A stretch of 64,000 nucleotides of DNA from Agaricus subrufescens (taxonomy: Eukaryota > Basidiomycota > Agaricomycetes > Agaricales > Agaricaceae), in contig CM057064.1 of assembly GCA_029945375.1 (NCBI GenBank), positions 1,240,001 through 1,304,000 of the forward strand, in the 5' to 3' direction. Below are positions 44,733 to 54,989 of this stretch, piece after piece. How positions within the stretch are numbered: the first letter of the stretch is position 1; the number at the start of each line of letters is the position of its first letter. A model generated the notes under the pieces. That model ran no database searches. It was given only the letters and a program-made list of their open reading frames with translations, and was not told where the DNA came from. The position numbers and the translations under genes are program-made.

Positions 44733-45695
44733 CTATGCAGTCGAAGGTTTCGAAGTGTCGGTCTCGCTAACCACAGCAGTCCGATTGGCACCTCTCCATC
44801 TTCCATAAAATTGACGACGCGGCCGACTATCCGATTCAGCGGGCCCTCGAGCCTTTCGAGCAGCCTCCTTGGCCAGTCTAGCTTCCCGAGTTTTTGCACG
44901 AAGTTCTTTCCGGGCAATCCTATTCTGAATTATATCAGCTTCGCGCTTCTTTTCGAAATGTTTCATAACGGCCATGTTATGATACGTGTTTTGTTGCTTC
45001 TTGACGATTTCGCTGGCTTTTTCATACGCGATTCGACGCTCGTTGATGATTTGCTTGATGCGTGCCATTGACTTTCGAACCTGTAATCCCGAAATTCCGC
45101 GCGTAAGAGACAGTAGAAAAATAGAAACGAGAAACCTACATGATACACCCTGGTCGTGTTCACCTGGAATTCCTTGTTTTCCACTCCCATCCTCCTTACC
45201 TCCTCTTTTTGCGTTGCGAGGAGGTTTCGTTCCCGAAGAAGAACGTACCATAGGGTATGCAGATCTTTGAAACTCTTTAGTCGTAACTCCTCAGCCCTCC
45301 ATCCGCGTCCTGCAATATCCCCATATTCTATGAGTCTCCACGTAACAAACAGGAAAGTATAAAGGAAACTCGCCGGTGATTGTTTGCATATTCTGGGGAG
45401 TTTCTAATACTTCATATTTATCTTCCCCTTCGAGTTCATCTGCTCCGAGTTTCACTTCTTTCTTTCTGAAGAACGCATACAAGCCGTGGCCTTCCCTCAC
45501 GGGCACTTTCTCCTTTCGCCAGTCCACAGCCTTGGCGGTTGCCGTACCCGATGGTACTGGTAGGGAATTTTGACTGCTTGCGTCAGAAGCGGCCGGAAGT
45601 GGCGCGGTAACGATTTCTGCAAACCAACGTCGACAGTGAAGGGCGGGTGAGAGCACTTGTGGTCGCAGGCTGCGTGCCAACGCGAACATTGACAT
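44733..45695 (-). CDS. Mitochondrial ribosomal protein uL29m (MRPL47-like)
   Basis: Minus strand, three exons. The N-terminal [20 protein letters not shown] is a mitochondrial targeting sequence. The uL29m core is [59 protein letters not shown]; the C-terminus is a basic coiled coil with a Ser/Arg-rich tail. The first intron, between MQTITG and RGWRAEEL, begins GC instead of GT (CCG|GCGAGT). The second is normal. It works in the large subunit of the mitochondrial ribosome near the exit tunnel. Confidence 0.8.
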
Positions 45696-45853
45696 GGCCG
45701 GATGGTCTGGTCGAAAGGGACGCAAATTCAGTACATACAAGTCACGTGCAACCGAGGCTGTCTTCCAGGAATTCGGAATTCATCGGTTCACGCACCCGAG
45801 GCCTATATCGTCCAAAACATGTATATTATATAAATAATGTCATACGAAAATTG

Positions 45854-46908
45854 CTAATCAACCGTTTTCCTTGCCCACCTTCGCTGCCCAGCAGCAGGCG
45901 AGAAACTCCTGGGTGGGGTAGCGAATCGGTGCTGCGGTGAGGGCACACCATGTCCAAGCCCCTCATACGCGCTCGCTTTTGCCTCTTCGCGCAGCTGTGG
46001 TGACACAATCTCTTCTCCCTCGTCTTCATCCTTTTTATCCTTGGTGGGTACGGAAGCAGTAGGCTGAGCATTCCAATACATCCACATCTGTGCTCCCAAA
46101 ACCGAGTTTAGGAGGAGAGCTAAAGCAAACCCGGTGAACACCACAGGATCTTTAACTTCAGTCGCAGTGGTAAACAGCCTTGCTACACAGCCTAAGATTT
46201 GTGCCAGCACAGCAACAGCACTGAGTTGACCAGTGCTCTTTGCCTTGGCATTTTGAGCAATTTGCGGGAGTTTGGAGAAGAGGGATAGTGGGAGGGTAGC
46301 AATCTGCGCTAGGGCAAGGGTGGAGATGGGGATAGAGTTGAGGGTATACGCTGTCCCTGCAGTAGCAAGCAAGGCAAGTGTTAAATCCCTTGGCTTGGTG
46401 GATGAAGCGGATTTCTTTGAAGGCGCAAAGGCTATGATGAGGAGTGTAATGAGAACATCTTGGATTGTCAAGAACAAATTCTCTCCGTAAGTCGAGAACG
46501 GGAATTGATTCTTGACAGAGTAAGCTAACGCGATAGCGTAGGAGAGCGTTTCTAGAACGTAGGCCGGCAATGAGAGGCCTTCTGCTGAACCGGCGTTAAG
46601 AACTGTAGAACACCGTTAGCTTTTGGTTGTGGTGGGTGAATAGTTCGACTTCTTACTTAGAAGCATCTGGGGGACTTTCATAATTGAACCACCAGCGACG
46701 ATACCAAATCCGAGGCCCTTGGAAATCGCGTATTTTATGCAGTCCAAATCTCCTACATTGAGATTTTCGACAAGAGAGATATAGCATCTCTGTTCGACCG
46801 AAATTGGTGCGAGTTGACGAATGATATTCCAACACAACTCACCTTTCCGACAATGGAGGCTCCTAAGTCTTTAATAAAGGGGGGGAAACTACGGGTTATT
46901 GAGGTCAT
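45854..46908 (-). CDS. MPDU1 family PQ-loop membrane protein
   Basis: Minus strand, three exons. MTSITRSFPPFIKDLGASIV begins the protein; exon 2 encodes CYISLVENLNVGDLDCIKYA and GIVAGGSIMKVPQMLL (PQ-loop 1). Then AEGLSLPAYVLETLSYAIAL, LFLTIQDVLITLLIIAF, and a second PQ-type loop, LPQIAQNAKAKSTGQLSAVA. About six or seven membrane helices. MPDU1 (mannose-P-dolichol utilisation) acts in the endoplasmic reticulum in dolichol-sugar use for glycosylation. The tail (QPTASVPTKDKKDEDEGEEI to the end) is long, charged and lineage-specific. Divergent from SMC6, 330 bp apart. Confidence 0.82.
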
Positions 46909-47238
46909 AGTGGATGGAGAAAGTGCAAAAGGCGTGCACCAGGTGACAGGTACTCGTGGACACGTGTCTCCATCGCTGTGGCTGTGTCGCTCACATCAGA
47001 TCGAAGTAGTGTGTTAAATGGTGTTTGGGGTGCTTTCCGGGCCAGAAAGCCTCAAAATCAAGGAATATATTCTAGTGCTGACCTACAAAGGCGAAGAAAG
47101 AAGACAATTTAGCGTACTGAATGGCCTAGGTACCGAATTAACAGAAACGGTTAATTCCCGTGGGCATATATTTCCATATCAAGACTAGGCTCGACGCGTC
47201 GCGGGTGTGGGAAACAATTACACTTCGCGTCTTGGACA
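46909..47238. other. MPDU1/SMC6 divergent promoter
   Basis: No gene. Contains the ACGCGTCGCG box at 47194-47203. Confidence 0.6.
47194..47203. promoter_or_regulatory. MluI cell-cycle box upstream of SMC6
   Basis: ACGCGTCGCG, 35-45 bp upstream of the SMC6 start codon. The same 10-mer lies upstream of RNR1 (30078-30087). Confidence 0.5.
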
Positions 47239-50200
47239 ATGCCTGGCAGAAAGCGCACGACCGTAGAGGATGCCGACGATTCTGCGCCCGATACTCCCGT
47301 AGCTTCGAGCAAGCGCCCACGGACCGAGTGTCCTGCTCAAGAAAACGGTGCAAAAAGGTCCGCTAAAGACAACAGGACTGCCAGACCCCTTAACGATGGC
47401 TCGGACGACGACGAAGGGGACGATGACGTCGAAATCGATCTCGAAATTGAAGGGGACACGCAAGAAGATCGGGTAGAGAAAGAGAAGCAACTCGAGGCAA
47501 AGTACTTCGAGCACATTTTGGCTTCAGTCAAGGCACGAGAAAGTAGTCGTGGAGTAAGTTCTTACACCCCTATGCCCTTCCCTAGCTTGAACTTACCCCC
47601 ATTGGCAGCTCGCTGCTGATTTTGGTGTTATTGAAAAAGTTGAACTGTACCAGTTTATGTGTCATCAACGCTTGACTTTTACCTTTGGTCCTCAAATTAA
47701 TTTCATCACTGGTGTGTGACATAATCTTTCCCTAGATTATCATCTAACATGTCTGCGCTCAGGAAACAACGGAAGTATGCAGAAGCACTTAAAACTCTGA
47801 TTCTTGGGCTGACATTTCTCAGGTGGGAAAAGCGCTATTGCTTCAGCCATTACTATCGCTCTCGGAGGAAAGACAAATTCTACTGGCCGTGGAACTGGTC
47901 TCAAGTCTTTCATTCGTGAGGGTCAACCGTAAGACGTCACCCTTCATCCTGTAACATCTATCCCAGATTGATGACTTCTCGCTCCCAGTGCTGCCGAAGT
48001 AAACCTTCAATTAAAGAATAGGGGGATCGAAGCTTTTCGCCATAAAGACTATGGAGACTCCATAATCATCAATCGCAAATTCACGGCTGAAGGTTCTTCA
48101 TCCTGGAAGATCAAATCCAAGGATGGCAGGGTCATAAGTACGAAAAGGGACGAGATATCGAAGATATGCGATCATATGAACATTCAGATCGATAACCCCC
48201 TGACCGTCTTGACCCAAGGTATCTCTTTCTGTTTTTGCTCGTCTTGAATCCCCTTTAATGAAAAAATAGATGCCTCTAGAATATTTTTAGCCTCTTCGAA
48301 CCCCTCCGACCGGTATACTGTAAGCGTGTTGCTTGAATTGATTATGAAAGACATATAGTCTAACCTTGTGCTACTAGCTTTTCATGAAAGGCACCCAGCT
48401 TCAACAGCTCTCAGATGAATACAGCATTACGCTCGAGAACATTCGTTCAACGAATAAGGTCCTTGAACAAAAGAAAGAGGCGATACCCGACTTACGTGCA
48501 GCTGCACAAGAGGCAAAGCGAAGATATGATGAAGCTGACAATGCTCGGAGACAGAAAGCTAAACAAGACGATCTCAAGAAGGAGATGGCCTGGGCTCATG
48601 TCAAGAGTAAGGAAGATGAACTGTTGCAAAAAGAGGCGCAGGTCGCCAACTTAGAGAGCAAGCTTCCGAAATTAACGACCGAAATTGAACAAGCAAAGGT
48701 AAGAGGGTTTTTGATAAGGAGGCGAGATCGCCTGTCGCTCTTAGCCGGCGATTTCCTCTTCAGTCGGTATATGACACTGTCTAATATATTTTTTAGGCTA
48801 ATTATGACGAAGCCGCTGAAAATTTCACCGAGCATGAGCAACTTCTAGATGCCCTTGGAGATATCAAAGATTTAGAGGCACGAAAGGCGGAGATTGGCAA
48901 AACCATAAAGGAAAACAAGACTACGGTAACTCGTCTTAACGTGAGTGAAGTGGTACTTGTATCATCATTCAGGCCCTAACCCATAACGCAGGCTGATAAG
49001 AAGACCATGAACACCAACATAGAGTCTGTAAGGGTTACGATCGTCGACCTTGATCAACAAATCAAGCGAGAAACCGAAAAATTGGAGCAAAATGCTCAAG
49101 CGAAACGAACCATGCTCCAGGATCAATTGTCACGGATACGGGACCAGATTGAGAAACACGAACAGAACGTCGCCCAGATCCAGGCCAAGCGACAGGAATT
49201 AGAATCGCTCAAGCAAAGCACTCAAGAGCAAGGAATGGAACTTGATGGGAAACGGAAAGAGATGATGAAACAAATCGCTAATTTCGAGCAGATGATCGTC
49301 AATTGTGACAAAGCGGAAAAGGACAATCTGTTGCCATATGGCAATAATATCCAAGCGGTTGTTGACCAGATCAATAAGATGAAGTGGTATGGTAATAAAC
49401 CTCTCGGGCCCCTTGGGTCATTTGTTAAGGCAAAGGACCCGCAGACGTGGGGTGCTATCTTGAGGAATCAGTTGAAAAAACAATTGACAGCGTTTGCAAT
49501 CACGGATGCCAGAGATAGGCTCCCTTTGAAGCGGCTGTTGTCTCAGACGCAAAAGTGAGTGTATGGACTATCTTGTCTGGCCGTCAGAACTCATTTATCG
49601 TACCTCTCAAGTCATCAAGTGCAAATTATCATTTCTTCCACGGAGTTGTTCGACTACTCTGAAGGAGAGCCTCCATCGGACTATTTGACGGTCCTTCGTG
49701 CTTTAGAGGTACTTATATACCACTTCCAATTGTTCCGTTCCGCACAATAACTGTACTGCCCCTAGATCAGTGATCCATTGGTTACGCGTATCTTAATCAA
49801 TAATGCGAACATTGAAAGCCGTGTTCTTGCGGTGACCCGTTTGGAAGGACAAAAGCAACTTGAGCGATTGCCAAGAGGCGGTATGGCCTTTACTCAAGAT
49901 AAGTTCACCGTCCGTGTCTTCCCGTAAGTATACTAGGTTATTGGTCTTTGGGTTGTGCGGTTGACTTGCCTTGTTTTTCTTTTGTAGTGATGGTGTTTTC
50001 TCGACCCCGCTCAAACTCAATAATGATGACCAAAATAGCCTAATGCTCACCGGACGTGATACCGGAAACGAAAAAAAGTTTGTGCTCTCTTTCCTATTTT
50101 TCGTGGTATAAGTAGCTCACTGGTAACACATTGCTAGACGTGCGATACACGAAATCGAAAAGTTACGACAGCAAGTGTCTGAATCAGGTCCTCGGATATC

Positions 50201-51837
50201 TGCTCTTAGAGATCAGTTCAACGCTTACTCGAGTCAGATAACGGAGTTGTCGGTAAGTTCAGTATCGTGACACGATATACGCAGTATAGCTTAAGTAGAA
50301 TTGTGTAGCGCAACGAGGCCAGCGAGGCGGCAGCTGTGCGTAGGGCTCAAGGGGAACATCAAAGACTTGAGAGAGGCTTGAACGAAGAAATGCCAGCGGA
50401 CGTCAATAGTCTGATCGACGCTAAGAAGGTATGTGTTTTTTGAAGTATGTTATAGCTGGTCGTTGAGAGCTTGCGTATAGGAAGCGGAAGAGGAAGTTGC
50501 CTCTATTCTGGCCCAATTTGAACCACTTGTGCAACAGTTAAAGGTGGTTGACGGGGAACAACAGAAGTTGTTGACCGAATCCGGCGAGATTAAGAAGAGG
50601 ATTGGTGCATTTGAAGAGAAGAGAAGGCATATTCAGGTAAAGGTTGTTGCCTTCAGGTCGATTATGCAATATTGAATCACATCTTCATGAAGCACCAGCT
50701 AGAGGAGATTGCTGAGGTCCGTCTCAAGGCGCAAGGTGCAATGAAGCATTACGAGAAAAGGCTTAAGGTTGAAGAGGAGAAGGTCGAACAAGAGAAACAA
50801 TTGGCTGAGGTGCTACAAAGAGAATTTGCTGTACGTACTATTGAGATCACTCTTCCTTGTTATTCTTTTCTTATGTTGTCCATTTCGTCTAGTCTTGGAC
50901 AGACAAAGCAGCTGAATACTGCACTCGGGTCGAGAATCCAAGACCGGTGGCCGAGATTGACAAGCTGCTCAAATCTGTGACGGAAGCCTTGAAAAGGCGA
51001 GAGAAAACGTAGGCTTTTCGCCTTGGTCAGCATTAATTTCGGAGATTGATTCTGTGTATTAGGCAGCGTGCGTCGCTTGAAGAGGTCGAGGAGCAGTACA
51101 TAAGAACGAGACAGCAGCTTATCAATGCACGAACGGACATAAAAGCCATGCAAGCACTGAGCAAGGTAAGATGCGAATCTCACTGTAGAAGTCTAGAATA
51201 CCGTTTTCTGATTGTTATGTCTAGAAACTTCGCGATTCATTAATTAAACGTTACTCGAGATGGGAATGCTTCCGACAACATATCGCTCTTCGCACCAAGA
51301 TCGTATTCCAATACCATCTCTCGCAACGAGGCTACTTTGGGAAATTGTTGTTTGATCATAATAGCGATAATCCTCAATTGGCTCTCAAGGTGCAAACTGA
51401 TGACCAAGCGTCGCAAGCTGGACATAAAGAGAAAGACCCCAAGTCGCTAAGTGGTGGAGAGAAATCTTTTTCAACTATCTGTCTGTTGTTGGCATTATGG
51501 GAGTCCATTGGGTGTCCCATTAGATGCTTGGGTATGTACTACCGAGCCTATCCGACATGTGATGCGTTGCTGAACTTGTGTCTTTAGATGAATTTGATGT
51601 CTTCATGGATGCTGTAAATCGTCGCATCAGTATGAAAATGATGGTATTTGACCTCTTGCTCGTGCAATCTACGCTCGCTGACATGGTCACTAGATTGACA
51701 CAGCGAACGCTTCTAACCAGAAGCAATATATTTTGATCACTCCGTTGGAGATTCCTATCGAGTTCGGGAACACGGTTCGCGTCCATAGGATGCCTGATCC
51801 TCAACGCAATCAGGGCACACTTGGTTTCGGCAGATGA
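47239..51837 (+). CDS. SMC6: Structural maintenance of chromosomes protein 6
   Basis: Plus strand, some fifteen short introns. MPGRKRTTVEDADDSAPDTP opens an acidic N-terminal tail. Walker A, ITGNNGSGKSAI, is split over three exons with a 12-nt middle one (47763-47774). Then KNRGIEAFRHKDYGDSIIIN, NIQIDNPLTVLTQDASRIFL, the first coiled coil, a hinge region (NKMKWYGNKPLGPLGSFVKA), the second coiled coil, and the C-terminal ATPase half: KSLSGGEKSFSTICLLLALW (signature), CPIRCLDEFDVFMDAVNRRI (Walker B) and a terminus ending FGNTVRVHRMPDP...GFGR. SMC6 works with SMC5 and Nse proteins in the nucleus in DNA repair and replication-fork processing. Length and order are complete. Confidence 0.93.
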
Positions 51838-52131
51838 TTATGGACGGCCTCTTGAGATTACTTTTTTCTTGGGGTTACGATACAATACTGTATTTTGTAA
51901 ATGGTAGTGTAGTTTTTAAAGCTAATGTTCCGTATTGAATTAAGCACGGCCGGCGATCAATGACGCGTTGTGATTGGCCGAGCTATTGACCGGAGCCTGT
52001 TTTCCTCCTCCACTCTTTTTACTTCCTTCTAACATTTTATGAGATTAGCCGTACTGTTCGCAAGACGCTTACGATTTTGACCTCTCTAGACCTTTCCACT
52101 CTTCTCATCCTCGGGTCATCCTACAAGGACG
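51838..52131. other. Intergenic
   Basis: Holds the 3' end of SMC6 and the promoter of the next gene. It contains one inverted CCAAT box (ATTGG in tgattggccg, near 51975). Confidence 0.5.
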
Positions 52132-53283
52132 ATGACAATGTCTCTGGTTCACAAGCCGCCTTTACGCCAAATGCGCATCATCTCGGTCCCCCTCACGCGC
52201 CCTAGGAACCCTAGTCATAGTAAGACGGACTTGAAACGCATTGTGACTTACTATCAATTCCAAACATCTCCGGCTCCAAGTCCTGTACGAGAAGCGAAAC
52301 CGGGAAGGAAGTGGCGACTGCCGGAGGAGGGTATCGTGAAGTTCTTGCAGAACAAGGCTACCTCTGCTTGGGCGGAGTTTGGAAAGGCAAAGGAAGGAAG
52401 CTGGAAGGTTTGTTCTATGCAATGCTTCTTTGTGTTTTGAGGTTGAGGTTTTTCTTCGATGTTATAGTTGAAAGTGTATCATCTTGGCGAGCAACTTTCG
52501 GATCGTATTGAGTTTGAGGAGCTTGCTTTGAAGGGAGTGGATCCTTCTCTTGGCCCTTCGTTGGCACACACGCAGACAGGGGAGAAGAAGCCACGGGTAA
52601 GTAAAAATTCGCTGTTTCAAGGTTGGGTAGATACTGAAAACGCTCTCTCGTGTCAAGGTCCCTCTAATATATCCTTCATCATTAGGTTCAAGTTCAGAGT
52701 CCTTATCACAATTCAAAACGTTTCTTCAAGACCGTATGCCACAACATAGAAGAGGATTTTATTTATGGATCTTTCTTTCTCCTCTCACTGCACCGTTCAT
52801 GATAATTCGTATGTTTCTTCATTGTTAGTCATTCGGACTTTTGGGATTGATTTATTTGCATTAGCTATTATACCCAACCTTCCTTTTTTCTTTTGCGTTT
52901 GGCGATCATGGTCTCATTATAAAGGTAATGAACATGCTACTCTGCAGTTCGGACGTAGCTGAACAATTGTAAATTCTTCAGCGTATAGAGCAACACAATA
53001 TTTGCATGACCTTGTAGTAAACGACGTCATCGAACCAGAAGGAAGCGAAGGCCTGGATACTATAATTACCAAAGGCTCCGACCATGTGGTCTCCGAAAAT
53101 TCCCCTGATAATTCTTCTGAAAGCAAGGAGGGCGATAACAACGATGAACTTTTGTTACTGAATAGAGACACTATTCCTTCAATTAGTACGTTGTTCGGGT
53201 TGAAAGCGAGTGCTAACGTGGACTTGTCCCGCGCCATTGGGCAGACTCGTCAGCGGATGGATAGTGGACGGTCAAAGTCATGA
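52132..53283 (+). CDS. Mitochondrial K+/H+ exchange-related protein (Mit_KHE1 family)
   Basis: Five exons. The start MTMSLVHKPPLRQM is followed by MRIISVPLTRPRNPSHSKTD, GSWKLKVYHLGEQLSDRIEF (the conserved GE-LLDRI-type block), then after introns VPLIYPSSLGSSSESLSQF, LQDRMPQHRRGFYLWIFLSP, LTAPFMIIPIIPNLPFFFCV, WRSWSHYKAYRATQYLHDLV and an acidic C-terminus ending SRAIGQTRQRMDS. The order matches the fungal family of yeast Mrs7/Ylh47-related proteins implicated in mitochondrial K+/H+ exchange. Two hydrophobic segments (PFMIIPIIPNLPFFF) are seen. A basic N-terminus fits mitochondrial import. Exact role not proven. Confidence 0.72.
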
Positions 53284-53597
53284 GATTGTTCGCTTCTTGC
53301 GGTTTTGTCATTATAGATTCTAGCTGTTGGTTATTGTATGTTCCGAGTCTGTCAAGGTAAAACAGATGAGTGTATAATTTTATGCCCTAATAAAAACCCT
53401 TCTCACAATCAACGTCCGTTGTTTTGGACCGCTAAGTTTGTAATCAAACTGACTCAAAGTTATACTCCAGGCTGACAGATCAAGGTCATTAGTAAGTGAG
53501 TGCATTGTCTTGCCAAACGAGACGAAAGGTGGCAAATTTCGGCCGCAGATCGAAATACTTGAGCTGCTCTGTGGCGCCGAGTTGAAACGCAAAGTAA
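53284..53597. other. Intergenic
   Basis: 3' flank of the K+/H+ exchange gene and upstream of tRNA-Leu copy 2. Nothing else recognised. Confidence 0.6.
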
Positions 53598-53711
53598 GGC
53601 GAGATGGCCGAGTGGTCTAAGGCGCCAGACTAAGGACTAGGGCATTTGATGTCCCTCCATTCCAATTGGAATCTGGTCTTTCGGGGCGTGGGTTCGAATC
53701 CCACTCTCGTC
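53598..53711 (+). tRNA. tRNA-Leu(AAG) with intron, copy 2
   Basis: 114 nt, identical base for base to the reverse complement of 26067-26180, intron included. Cloverleaf as described for that copy; anticodon AAG, type II variable arm. Confidence 0.85.
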
Positions 53712-54989
53712 AAAAAGTTTTGGAGTAACGTACAATCTGATGGATGATCTCATGATAATCAATGACTATTACTTGACTAAACTTTGGGCAGCTCCATGCA
53801 CATTTTCAATACAAAGGTCCCTTCAGATCATTGTTTTTCTATGGATGACGACGTCACTTACATGTATCACTTTTACCAAGCGAACACACTTTGTCAGCAA
53901 GAGCATCATCGTGAACGTGGCATCAATTCTTAGGCATCGAGTTAAGTCGTACAGTAACTGCCCTTTTGTTATTGGTCACTGACACTCGGAGAGACTCGGC
54001 AAGGCTCGGGACGACCTCTCGAATTGGAGGAGCTATAATTGATCCTTGGCTAAGTATATCTAGCCTGGGAGAAACCGGTCAGAATGAGGCTGTACTCTTT
54101 AAGATGCAAGCGTCCTAATTGAATGATTGTCGTAAGACGCAACTTTTCCATTCATAATGGGGGTTCACGATTATCACCCCCCAGCTGCCCGTACATGTTT
54201 ACATTGATCTTAGACTCTAGACGCCATTTGGAAATATTTCCAGATTTGTTGAGCGACTGATCTGCGAGACGCCACCCCATGAGAACAGGCCCACGTGGTA
54301 TCGAGACAAAATGTGCAATTTGCAGCCCAATGCCCCACGCTCTGGGTTAACCTACGTCTAAAGGAAGTCATACATTGCGATGGTGGCCCCAATAATTCTC
54401 ATCGGTCGGTCCAGGATACATGCAGGGACAGGATTCTGCCCGTGAAACCAACTAATGCGGCACTGAAACGGCTGCCTCTGTTTTTCCCAGCTTAATGGAG
54501 AAGTAAGAATCTGATGGGGACCTACTAACTTCGATCTATTCTGATCAACTCCAGCGAGCCCCTCTTGAAGCTACCCGGATTATTATAAGTGTCTTCAATA
54601 AAGGATGACCTGCCGATGCTGTAATGGGCTTTGAGGTCGCATTAAGTATGAAATGAAATTCCGCGGTGCTGCGGAACTCCTATGTCCGGATCCAACGGTA
54701 GTTTGCTCTCCCCTGCGTCGAATGCGGACGGCATCTTGGCCTGAAATTCTGCCTGTCAGCTGGCATAATCTGATCATGGTCCAAAGCTTCGTATTTGTGG
54801 GCGTGGTGCGTGGATCAGAAGGGCCGGTGGTCCCCCTGGCCCCCTCCTTTTCGCGATTGAATGGCCTATTTCGACAGCTGACGTCATCCGTAGACTTGGG
54901 TCCTTATATATGGGTAGCATAAAGGCTTTGAGGGTGCGAGCTGCATTATCCCTCCCTCTTCCCACCTAACTCAGGGCGTTTTATCGGAT
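53712..54989. other. Intergenic, Egt1 promoter
   Basis: No gene recognised. A TATATA-like stretch lies at about 54905, some 85 bp upstream of the Egt1 start, and an imperfect palindrome around 54659-54677 (TTCCGCGGTGCTGCGGAA). Confidence 0.55.
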
